Shown here piece by piece: positions 40,975 to 48,648 of a DNA stretch of 52,286 nt. This DNA is from UBA2336 sp964538575 (GTDB taxonomy: Bacteria; Bacteroidota; Bacteroidia; Cytophagales; Cyclobacteriaceae): the NCBI GenBank assembly GCA_964538575.1, contig CAZIGG010000006.1, positions 1-52,286 of the forward strand, given 5' to 3'. The notes beneath the pieces were generated by a model that saw only the letters and a list, made by a program, of their open reading frames with translations, was not told the DNA's origin and made no database searches. Numbering within the stretch: the first letter of the stretch is position 1; every line of letters starts with the position of its first letter. The position numbers were made by a program, and so were the translations under genes.

Positions 40975-42843
40975 ATGTTTATCCCAGTCTCCGAGAGCAG
41001 CGATGCGTTACAGCGGAGTGTAAAGATTGCCAACCTGATCGCCCTGATCTTTGCTATCCTGGCGCTTGTGCTGCTGCTGGCAACAGTTTGGTTATTCGGC
41101 ACCTCGGTTTCAACACCGTTTACGCTTCTTACATCCCTGGTTTATCTTTCGGTTATCGCCCTGAACCGGTTTGGCTTTATAAACGCGGGCAGGATTTTAT
41201 TGTGTGCCTTTCTTCCGGTCATCACCCTTTACATAACAATCCTGCTAAAGAAAAGCGGTACGCACACGGATATACTCTATTATGACAGCCGCGTCATTTT
41301 GCTTGCATCGGGATTAGTGCCGTGCCTGGTTTTTCTTACCCGGGAACGGTTTATGCTTTATGGACTGCTCAGCTTTACGTTACTCTGCCTGGTGTTATTT
41401 GACCCGATTCATGAAGCGCTTGGACAGGGTTATTACCAAAAAGGCTTTTCAGGAAGATCATACTATTACATCAATCATATATCCGTAGTTACATTTCTGG
41501 CTATTTCCGCCAGTGCGTTGATCCTTAAAATCATCAGCGAACGGGCCGAAGCGAGTAACGTCAAATTGATTCAGGATAAAGAACGGATCAATGAAAATCT
41601 GCAAAAAACAAACGCTGAACTTAAGCTTGCCAATGCCATCATTCAAAATCAGCGGAATGAATTAACGGAGCACAACCGTCAGCTTGAACAAATTGTGCAG
41701 GAAAAAGGCAGGAAGCTGATTGATGCCAACGAAGAACTTATCAAGCACAATCACGAACTGCAGCAATTCTCCTACACGATATCCCATAATTTACGTGCAC
41801 CGATAGCCCGGCTGCTCGGGCTGACGAATCTTCTCAGCATGAAACATTACGGAGCTTCTGACGAAATGCAGGAGCTGGTTCGGCTGATCAAAGATTCTTC
41901 CCTTGAATTTGATGGCGTAATCCGCGATTTGAACAAGATCATTGATGTGCGGAATGAATTTTACCGCGTGAAGGAAAAAATCCATTTTATTCAGGAGTTT
42001 GAACAGGCCAAAAAAAATGTGGGGGAAAATCTGTTTACGGATGTTCGCCTGTTTGTGGACTTCCATGAACCAATCATTTACACAGTTCGCCCCATTCTGA
42101 ACAGCATTTTATATAACCTTCTCTCAAATGCTATCAAATACAGGGCAACCCAGCGAAACCTGGAGCTTTCAGTTAAAACCTACAAGCGCGACAACTTTGT
42201 AGTGCTGGAGATTTGCGACAACGGCATGGGAATGAACCTGGATTCATACGGGAAAGATCTCTTCGGACTGTATAAAAGATTTCATTCTCACATTGAGGGC
42301 CGCGGGCTGGGATTATACCTTGTGAAATCGCAGGTAGAAAGCCTGGGCGGTCGGATTGAAATTCAGAGTCAGTTAAATGTGGGCACTACATTCTTCATTT
42401 ACTTTAAAAATCTTACGGATATTGACGGACAGATTTGCCTTGACAACACTTGCTGCACCCTATTTTATAACGCAAAGATCAACGCCCTCGGGGTTATCTG
42501 GAAAGGACAGGCAACCAGCGGGCAATACCGGGAGGTCTTCATTAAAAGCCTTGAGATGATGATACTTTACCGCGCACATTACTGGATCAGTGACATGCGT
42601 AAACAGGGGGCCGTGAAAATGGAAGATCAGCAATGGATGGTTAAAGAAATTTTTCCGGCTGCTGTTCAGCATGGACTTCGAAAAGGCGTTTGCATCTATG
42701 ATCCCGGACAGCACAATGAAGAATATCGTGAACGCCTGAGGCAAACGTCCCTGACGCTGGGAATTGAAACATTCTTTTTCCAGTCCTATCAATCAGCGGA
42801 AGAATGGATTGAAAGCCAGGGAAATCAAAATCAACCTGCCTGA
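40975..42843 (+). CDS. Membrane sensor histidine kinase with C-terminal STAS-like extension
   Basis: A 622-residue protein. Residues about 15-190 contain six or so hydrophobic segments, then a coiled coil (about 190-262), a HisKA domain with the phospho-His near residue 271 in YTISHNLRAPIARLLG, and an HATPase domain (N box SNAIKY, G1 DNGMGM, G2 GRGLGLYLVKS). Unlike most kinases it does not stop there: about 135 further residues from G-Q-I-C-L-D-N-T contain W-K-G-Q-A-T-S-G-Q-Y-R-E and D-M-R-K-Q-G, similar to the SpoIIAA/STAS-like domains of Bacteroidota. No response regulator is adjacent. It converges with the next gene, overlapping by 13 bp. Confidence 0.88.
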   Translation: MFIPVSESSDALQRSVKIANLIALIFAILALVLLLATVWLFGTSVSTPFTLLTSLVYLSVIALNRFGFINAGRILLCAFLPVITLYITILLKKSGTHTDILYYDSRVILLASGLVPCLVFLTRERFMLYGLLSFTLLCLVLFDPIHEALGQGYYQKGFSGRSYYYINHISVVTFLAISASALILKIISERAEASNVKLIQDKERINENLQKTNAELKLANAIIQNQRNELTEHNRQLEQIVQEKGRKLIDANEELIKHNHELQQFSYTISHNLRAPIARLLGLTNLLSMKHYGASDEMQELVRLIKDSSLEFDGVIRDLNKIIDVRNEFYRVKEKIHFIQEFEQAKKNVGENLFTDVRLFVDFHEPIIYTVRPILNSILYNLLSNAIKYRATQRNLELSVKTYKRDNFVVLEICDNGMGMNLDSYGKDLFGLYKRFHSHIEGRGLGLYLVKSQVESLGGRIEIQSQLNVGTTFFIYFKNLTDIDGQICLDNTCCTLFYNAKINALGVIWKGQATSGQYREVFIKSLEMMILYRAHYWISDMRKQGAVKMEDQQWMVKEIFPAAVQHGLRKGVCIYDPGQHNEEYRERLRQTSLTLGIETFFFQSYQSAEEWIESQGNQNQPA

Positions 42844-43766
42844 CGTTCGGGGTTAAAAATTCCTGCCGCCATACAGCGGACACTCCCGCCCCCATACGTT
42901 TCAATGGTTGGAATGTTTACCGGAACCGGTTCAGCAAAACGGCTCAATGCATCCAACTGACCGGGCAACAAAGAATGAAACGCTTTTTGCGAAAGCAAGA
43001 CAAACGGTTCACCGGACGTTGATTTTACCTCCATCATGTTGCCCGCAAACAGCTTCATTTGTTCAAAACTGATCGCAATTACTTTATGACCTGTGGCAGA
43101 GAATGATTCAAGAAGTCTCTCCTGATCAGCTTCCTGTTGGATGGCATCCAGGCAAATGATTACAAATTCCGTTCCGATGCACATCAGCACATTGGTATGA
43201 TATATGGCATTCCCCTGCTCGTCTGCCGCATCAAATACAACGGATTTAAATCCAAGTTTTTGATTCAGGTCTTCCAGAATATGCTCATCCGTTCGGGGTG
43301 AACGTGCTGCATACGCAAGTCTGTTCACATAATCGAAAACAACGCTGCCGGTTCCTTCCAGGAATTTGTTTTCGGTTTCGTAGAAAGTCAAATCAATAGT
43401 TTTGCCGACCGAATAATTTCTCTTCACCGTATCCATAACAGGATTTGCCCGTTCAGCACGCCTGTTTTCAGCCAGCATGGGATATAAAACAACCGTTCCG
43501 TCATGATGAAACGAAATCCAGTTGTTGGGAAAAATGGCATCGGGCTTTTCCGGCTGAGCTGTATCGTTAACAACCAGAACTTCAATGTCATTCGAGCGAA
43601 GCAGGTCAACCATTTTATCAAATTCCATAAGCGCTTTTTGGCTGATCGATTCAAAATCCCCGTTCAGGTTATGCTGAAAGACATTGGTATCCGCAGTTTG
43701 CGGATTGAATCCAAATGATTCAGGCCGTACCATTAACACGGCCGAAGGCGCCTGTGAAAATTTCAT
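42831..43766 (-). CDS. ctlX: Amidinotransferase/arginine deiminase-fold hydrolase, CtlX-like
   Basis: A 311-residue member of the guanidino-modifying superfamily. It starts with V-L-M-V-R-P-E-S-F and N-P-x-T-A-x-T-N, has P-D-A-I-F-P-N-N-W-I-S-F-H (active-site acid loop), G-T-G-S-V-V-F-D and Y-H-T-N-V-L-M (catalytic His), and the nucleophile C298 in GGGSVRCMAAGIF. These features fit the CtlX group, reported to hydrolyse citrulline to ornithine, rather than full arginine deiminase. The substrate should be considered likely, not proven. Stand-alone gene, convergent with the kinase. Confidence 0.8.
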   Translation of the reverse strand: MKFSQAPSAVLMVRPESFGFNPQTADTNVFQHNLNGDFESISQKALMEFDKMVDLLRSNDIEVLVVNDTAQPEKPDAIFPNNWISFHHDGTVVLYPMLAENRRAERANPVMDTVKRNYSVGKTIDLTFYETENKFLEGTGSVVFDYVNRLAYAARSPRTDEHILEDLNQKLGFKSVVFDAADEQGNAIYHTNVLMCIGTEFVIICLDAIQQEADQERLLESFSATGHKVIAISFEQMKLFAGNMMEVKSTSGEPFVLLSQKAFHSLLPGQLDALSRFAEPVPVNIPTIETYGGGSVRCMAAGIFNPERQAG

Positions 43767-43829
43767 AGCAGAAAGTTATACCTTTTTGAATCAGAGTTCA
43801 GTAGCTTTAAAAAATTAAATCAATGCAAC

Positions 43830-44435
43830 ATGCTTGAATGGTTAAAAGAATTAGATCGCGAATTGCTGCTGTACCTGAACAGTTTTCATACGCCATTTTT
43901 AGATCCGATCATGTTCTGGATAACCAAAACATTGTTCTGGCTGCCGTTGTATCTTTTTTTACTTTTTCTCACAATCAAATATTTTAAAAAGGACTGGTGG
44001 ATTGTTATCCTCGGTATTGCGGTGGTGATCCTGTTAGCCGACCGCATTACGAGCGGTTTTATGAAACCTTTCTTCGAAAGACTTCGGCCCTCGCGCGAGC
44101 CGTTGCTTGAAGGTCTTGTTCACCTGGTAAAAAACCCGTCAGGAAAAATTTATACAGGCGGAACATTCGGCTTTGCCTCAAGCCACGCAGCCAACACGTT
44201 TGCCACTGCGATGTTCTTCTGGCTGGTTTTCAGGCATCAATACCGCTGGATGTGGGGACTGTTCGTTTGGGCAACGGTAATGACCTACACGCGCATTTAC
44301 TTAGGCGTACATTATCCCGGAGATATTCTTGTCGGCTTGTTGATCGGATTAGGCTGCGGCTGGTTCGGATACAAAGTGCAGCAATGGATCTGGCGGAAGA
44401 AATATAAATCGACTGATCAGCTTCAGGTAAAATAA
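43830..44435 (+). CDS. PAP2-family membrane phosphatase
   Basis: A 201-residue protein with about five to six membrane segments. The three PAP2 motifs are present: K79-x6-R-P in KPFFERLRPS, S-S-H-A (116-119) in place of the usual P-S-G-H, and R145-x5-H151-x3-D in RIYLGVHYPGD. Members dephosphorylate lipid phosphates such as undecaprenyl pyrophosphate or phosphatidic acid on the outer face of the inner membrane. The substrate here is open. The stop abuts that of the next gene on the opposite strand. Confidence 0.88.
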   Translation: MLEWLKELDRELLLYLNSFHTPFLDPIMFWITKTLFWLPLYLFLLFLTIKYFKKDWWIVILGIAVVILLADRITSGFMKPFFERLRPSREPLLEGLVHLVKNPSGKIYTGGTFGFASSHAANTFATAMFFWLVFRHQYRWMWGLFVWATVMTYTRIYLGVHYPGDILVGLLIGLGCGWFGYKVQQWIWRKKYKSTDQLQVK

Positions 44436-44999
44436 TTACGCAGCCGGCAACAGCTCAAACGGAATATTTGTAGCTGAATAGTCTTTTGGCAACCGGCCAA
44501 ACTGCATGAGCAGCATCGCTCCGATAAAGAGAGCTGACAGCGCAAACGCATCCACATACGGATTGATAATACTGAAGCCAAGAAAATCAGAAATAAAGCA
44601 AAGGATAAACGATGCGGATGCTGCTGTAATTGCTGATCTCCAAAGCTTCTCCCGGCTGCAGCCCGATTTATAAAGCGCTTTACTCTTATCCTTTAAGTGA
44701 AAATGCAATACGCGTACAAACGTGGCATAAAGCCTGGATTTGTTTTCTATCGCTCCGTTGCCCGTAACAAATTGGTTGGTAACAACCAGAGTCATGTCAT
44801 TATAGGATATGATCATTCTGAAAACATCGCCTGGCGCTTTGCAAAGGCGCACGTTTGTAATGTTGGCATAGGGAACAACAGCCTCAACCTGACCAGAGCG
44901 TACGGTCATGTTATAATCATTGAGCAGAATCGTGTGAGCCTGATCGCGAACGCTATTTTTAAAGGTGTATTCCAAACCGTGGCTGATTTTCCAGAACAA
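44436..44999 (-). CDS. Small membrane protein of unknown function
   Basis: A 187-residue protein. Residues 1-110 are soluble and beta-rich (H-T-I-L-L-N-D-Y-N-M-T-V and V-V-P-Y-A-N-I-T-N-V-R-L), recalling a PH-like domain, and residues about 118-170 hold two hydrophobic segments. No family was recognised. The only start in frame is TTG at 44999; the nearest ATG upstream is in another frame, so the N-terminus is uncertain or a frameshift is possible. It ends exactly where the PAP2 gene ends and lies 69 bp downstream of ribE. Confidence 0.6.
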   Translation of the reverse strand: MFWKISHGLEYTFKNSVRDQAHTILLNDYNMTVRSGQVEAVVPYANITNVRLCKAPGDVFRMIISYNDMTLVVTNQFVTGNGAIENKSRLYATFVRVLHFHLKDKSKALYKSGCSREKLWRSAITAASASFILCFISDFLGFSIINPYVDAFALSALFIGAMLLMQFGRLPKDYSATNIPFELLPAA

Positions 45000-45068
45000 A
45001 TTTGCATTCTGATATCATCCCGGGGAATACGTGTTTTACGGTATTTTCACTCAGGGTATGCTGGTATT

Positions 45069-45656
45069 TTACTGCTTGCCGAGTAATTTTTTTACATATT
45101 TCCCCACAATATCAAACTCCAGATTTACCATATCCCCTGCTTTCAGTGATTTGAAATTAGTATGATCGTAGGTATACGGAATAACGGCAACCGTAAATCC
45201 GTTTGTTTTAGAATTGAAACAGGTCAGACTGACACCGTTTACACAGATAGAGCCCTTCTCAACCGTTACATTTCCGTGTGACGGATCGTATTCAAAATCA
45301 ATCAGCCAGCTTCCGTTGGCTGACTGAACGGATTTTACCGTCCCTGTTTGATCCACATGACCCTGAACAATATGGCCGTCAAACCGGCCATTGGCGACCA
45401 TACATCGCTCCAGGTTGATCGTATCCCCTTGCTTAAGTTTGCCGAGATTGGATTTCTGAAGTGTCTCATCAATAGCGGTTACTGTATGCGAATCGCTGCC
45501 GACTTTTACCACTGTCAGGCACACTCCATCGTGCGATACACTCTGGTCAATTTTCAGTTGGCTGCTGATCGGGCTTGCGATGATAAAATGTTTGTTGCTG
45601 CCCTCCTGCCGGACGGACTTCACGGTGCCAAACGCTTCGATAATTCCTGTAAACAT
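45069..45656 (-). CDS. ribE: Riboflavin synthase, alpha chain
   Basis: A 195-residue protein of two homologous lumazine-binding domains (about 1-88 and 89-188). It starts M-F-T-G-I-I-E, the invariant N-terminus; S-H-D-G-V-C-L-T-V (near 40-48) recurs as V-N-G-V-S-L-T-C in the second half, and V-A-N-G-R-F-D-G-H-I-V-Q-G-H-V-D links the two. It dismutates two 6,7-dimethyl-8-ribityllumazine to riboflavin. It is not beside other rib genes, and no FMN riboswitch is visible upstream. Confidence 0.95.
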   Translation of the reverse strand: MFTGIIEAFGTVKSVRQEGSNKHFIIASPISSQLKIDQSVSHDGVCLTVVKVGSDSHTVTAIDETLQKSNLGKLKQGDTINLERCMVANGRFDGHIVQGHVDQTGTVKSVQSANGSWLIDFEYDPSHGNVTVEKGSICVNGVSLTCFNSKTNGFTVAVIPYTYDHTNFKSLKAGDMVNLEFDIVGKYVKKLLGKQ

Positions 45657-45725
45657 GCCCGAAAGTAGCTAAAAAAAGGCATTTTAAATGGAGAAGATGA
45701 AACGCAGATAATTTGAAAATGTATC

Positions 45726-45813
45726 AATTTGAAGATTTGAAAATTGGAAGGTTTTGATAAATCAAGCAGTAGCTTTCAATTTTCAAATTAGCTAATTTTC
45801 AAATCTTCAAATT
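45726..45813. repeat. Perfect 20-bp inverted repeat of a dispersed AT-rich motif
   Basis: A 20-bp sequence at 45726-45745 (core TTTGAAGATTTGAAAA) recurs as its exact reverse complement at 45794-45813, with 48 bp between. Partial further copies flank both arms (ATTTGAAAATG before, CAATTTTCAAATTA at about 45778-45790). Motifs of this AATTTGAAGATTTG type are scattered in many Bacteroidota genomes. It lies between ribE and the DUF72 gene, which diverge. Confidence 0.6.
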
Positions 45814-45819
45814 AACGTT

Positions 45820-46740
45820 ATGGATTTCGGGAAAGTTGAATCACCGGATTTAAGCAAGATAAATTTCAAGCTTCCGCCTGATGATCCGGGAACTTCAAAA
45901 ATTCTAGCCAAATCACCCCAGGCAAAAAAAACAAACTTCTATGTAGGCTGCGCCAAGTGGGGCCGGCCCGATTGGGTTGGAAAAATCTATCCGCCTAAAA
46001 CAAAAGCTGGCGATTTTCTTGAACACTACGCGAAGAAGTTCAACTCGATTGAACTGAACAGCACGTTCTACCGCATGCCGTACGAGAAACAAATCACAGG
46101 CTGGAAAAGTAAAGTCGGGAAAGGGTTTAAGTTCTGTCCCAAGTTTGTAGATCAGATCACCCACTTACGAAGACTGAAAAACGTAAAAGAACTTACCGAT
46201 GAATTTCTGAAAGCAATCTATGCCTTTGAAGATAATCTCGGCCCGATCTTCTTAATGCCGCATCCACAGATGGCGCCCAAATCGCTGGAGACAATTCAAT
46301 CGTTTATTGAATCCGTACCGAAAGACGTTCAGTTGTTCATTGAGCTTCGGCACCCGGACTGGTATGCTGATAAAAAAGTTTTCGATCAGGCCTGGAATAC
46401 GTTTGAAAAATTAAAAACAGGTTCGGTGATCACCGATGCTTCCGGAAGAAGAGACTGCGTACACATGCGCCTGACCACGAAAGAAGCGTTTATCCGGTTT
46501 GTCGGCAATGGCCTTCACCCTACTGATTACACCCGCGTTGACGACTGGGTTAAGCGAATGAAAAAATGGACCGATGAAGGCATCAAAACTGTTTACTTTT
46601 TCATGCACCAGCACGAAGAGCTGCATTCGCCTGAACTTGCGAAATACCTGATCGAGAAAATGAACAAAACCATTGGGACTACGTTACAGGTTCCGGAGTT
46701 TATTAAAATACCACCGAAGGGAGGATCACTGTTCGAATAA
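45820..46740 (+). CDS. DUF72-family protein (TIM-barrel fold)
   Basis: A 306-residue soluble protein. The DUF72 features are clear: F-Y-V-G-C-A-K-W-G near residue 42, F-N-S-I-E-L-N-S-T-F-Y-R-M-P near 70, F-K-F-C-P-K-F near 103, F-I-E-L-R-H-P-D-W-Y near 170 and R-F-V-G-N-G-L near 227. The family is a TIM barrel of unconfirmed biochemical role. An N-terminal extension of about 38 residues precedes the usual start. Single gene, followed 68 bp later by cysS. Confidence 0.9.
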   Translation: MDFGKVESPDLSKINFKLPPDDPGTSKILAKSPQAKKTNFYVGCAKWGRPDWVGKIYPPKTKAGDFLEHYAKKFNSIELNSTFYRMPYEKQITGWKSKVGKGFKFCPKFVDQITHLRRLKNVKELTDEFLKAIYAFEDNLGPIFLMPHPQMAPKSLETIQSFIESVPKDVQLFIELRHPDWYADKKVFDQAWNTFEKLKTGSVITDASGRRDCVHMRLTTKEAFIRFVGNGLHPTDYTRVDDWVKRMKKWTDEGIKTVYFFMHQHEELHSPELAKYLIEKMNKTIGTTLQVPEFIKIPPKGGSLFE

Positions 46741-46745
46741 AATAG

Positions 46746-46771
46746 AATTCAAAATTCTGAATTCGAAATTC
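46746..46771. repeat. Short direct repeat AATTCAAAATTC / AATTCGAAATTC
   Basis: Two 12-mers with one difference, separated by TG, in the 68-bp gap before cysS. They also contain dyad symmetry (GAATTC twice). It resembles the scattered AT-rich repeats at 45726-45813 in type but not in sequence. Confidence 0.35.
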
Positions 46772-46808
46772 GTCATTTAAATCCTACCTTCGCTCCCGTT
46801 TACAAACT

Positions 46809-48314
46809 ATGGCTCTGTACGAAAAATACCCCGTTTCCATTTCTAATTCGCTCAGCGGAGATAAAGAACTCTTCACACCTGTTAAAGCGCCTTTTGTCGG
46901 ATTATATTCTTGTGGCCCAACGGTTTACAGTGAAGTGCATCTGGGGAATTTAAGAACCTTCACTTCGTTTGATGTTGTGTATCGCTACCTCACGCACATC
47001 GGGTATACCGTGCGGTACGTGAGAAATATTACGGATGCCGGACATTTAACAACCGATTCCGGCCAGGGTGTTGACCGCATCGAAGAAAGCGCCAGGCTTC
47101 AGCAGCTTGAGCCGATGGAAATTGTTCAGAAATACACGACCAGCTTTCACGAGGTTTGCCGGATCTTCAACATTCTTCCGCCCAGCATTGAGCCTACAGC
47201 AACCGGCCACATTGTTGAGCAGATTGAAATGGTGAAGAAGATTTTGTCGAACGGATATGCATACGAAGTAAATGGCTCAGTTTACTTTGATGTGCGCAAG
47301 TACAGCGAGAAGCATAATTACGGAGAACTAAGCGGAAGAAATATTGATGAGCTGCAGGAAGGCACGCGCGAGCTTGACCGCCAGGATGAAAAACGTAACC
47401 CGATCGACTTTGCCATCTGGAAAGCGGTTTCTCCGAATCACATCCAGCGCTGGCCGTCTCCCTGGGGTGAAGGAATTCCCGGCTGGCATTTGGAATGCTC
47501 CGCGATGGGCATAAAATACTTAGGCGATCAGTTTGATATTCACGGTGGCGGAATGGATTTGAAATTCCCGCATCATGAATGTGAGATCGCTCAGAATGTA
47601 GGCGCATTGGGAAAATCACCGGTCCGCTACTGGATGCACACCAATATGCTCACGGTAAACGGTGAAAAAATGAGCAAGTCGAAAGGTAATTCATTTTTGC
47701 CGAAAGAATTATTTGCGGGTTCACATCCCCTTCTCGCGAAAGCATACAGCCCGATGGCCGTTCGGTTCTTCATGCTGCAGTCGCATTATTCGAGCACATT
47801 AGATTTTTCAAACGAAGCCTTAAGCGCGGCAGAAAAAGGATTTAAAAAGTTATCCAATGCGCTGACAACTGTAAAATCGCTACAGCATTCAGGAACGGCT
47901 GAGGAAGATGCTGCGTTAGCTGACGATCTGAAAAGAATGATCAGCGAATGCTACCTGACCATGAGCGATGATTTCAACACGGCTAAGACTTTGGCGGTTT
48001 TATTTGAAATGTCGGCTCGGATTAATGATTTTAAATCAGGTAATCTCAAGTTTGCTTCTATATCCAAAGTAACATTTGAAGAATTTAAAAATACCTACAT
48101 CATCATCATGGAAGATGTACTCGGCATCAGGGATGAAGAAAGCCACAACCAGGAGTTAATGGATGGGGTGATCAAGGTTTTAATTGAACTGCGCAAGAAA
48201 GCCCGTACCGATAAAAACTTCGCCCTATCCGACCGCATCCGGGATGAACTTAAAACCCTTGGCGTTCAGTTGATGGATGGCAAGGACGGTGAGATAGGGT
48301 ATACGATCGAGTAA
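46809..48314 (+). CDS. cysS: Cysteinyl-tRNA synthetase
   Basis: A 501-residue class I synthetase. The HIGH-type motif is in SCGPTVYSEVHLGNLRTF (near 33-50), where the Cys is also a zinc ligand; other zinc ligands are in L-E-C-S-A-M near 227 and F-P-H-H-E-C-E near 256; KMSKS is in GEKMSKSKGN near 283. The C-terminal helical domain ends in D-R-I-R-D-E-L. Slightly longer than the E. coli enzyme (461). yidD follows after 32 bp. Confidence 0.97.
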   Translation: MALYEKYPVSISNSLSGDKELFTPVKAPFVGLYSCGPTVYSEVHLGNLRTFTSFDVVYRYLTHIGYTVRYVRNITDAGHLTTDSGQGVDRIEESARLQQLEPMEIVQKYTTSFHEVCRIFNILPPSIEPTATGHIVEQIEMVKKILSNGYAYEVNGSVYFDVRKYSEKHNYGELSGRNIDELQEGTRELDRQDEKRNPIDFAIWKAVSPNHIQRWPSPWGEGIPGWHLECSAMGIKYLGDQFDIHGGGMDLKFPHHECEIAQNVGALGKSPVRYWMHTNMLTVNGEKMSKSKGNSFLPKELFAGSHPLLAKAYSPMAVRFFMLQSHYSSTLDFSNEALSAAEKGFKKLSNALTTVKSLQHSGTAEEDAALADDLKRMISECYLTMSDDFNTAKTLAVLFEMSARINDFKSGNLKFASISKVTFEEFKNTYIIIMEDVLGIRDEESHNQELMDGVIKVLIELRKKARTDKNFALSDRIRDELKTLGVQLMDGKDGEIGYTIE

Positions 48315-48346
48315 ATTATGTTGCCGGTAGCCGGCAACCCAGTAAC

Positions 48347-48583
48347 ATGTTTAAAAAACTTTTCATCTTACCCATACGCTTTTATCAAATCGCGATCTCC
48401 CCCTACCTGGGATCGAATTGCCGGCATACACCAACCTGCTCGCAATATGCAATCGAGGCTATCCGCGAGTGGGGAGTTATTAAAGGCATCTGGCTGGGAA
48501 CCAAACGCATCGCGCGCTGCCATCCCTGGGGCACGCATGGCTATGATCCGGTTCCTAAAAACAACAAGCACAGCCACTCATAA
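48347..48583 (+). CDS. yidD: Membrane protein insertion efficiency factor YidD
   Basis: A 78-residue protein with the family core: F-I-L-P-I-R-F-Y-Q, then S-P-Y-L-G-S-N-C-R-H-T-P-T-C-S-Q-Y-A-I-E-A and R-C-H-P-W-G, with conserved cysteines at the usual positions. It assists YidC-dependent membrane insertion. It is usually found beside rnpA and yidC; here it stands after cysS. A GC-rich dyad, GTTGCCGG-TAG-CCGGCAAC (48320-48338), lies just before the start. Confidence 0.9.
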   Translation: MFKKLFILPIRFYQIAISPYLGSNCRHTPTCSQYAIEAIREWGVIKGIWLGTKRIARCHPWGTHGYDPVPKNNKHSHS

Positions 48584-48648
48584 AAAAGTAAATTCGGGCG
48601 TTACACATTTAAAAAAGAAACGCTTAGCTTTCAGGAAACCTATTCCTG

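Noticed and set aside
45657..45725. FMN riboswitch upstream of ribE
   Set aside because: The upstream region is short and AT-rich, with none of the conserved riboswitch blocks.
48320..48338. GC-rich hairpin between cysS and yidD as a terminator
   Set aside because: The 8-bp stem is perfect but there is no T-run after it, and yidD follows 8 bp later.
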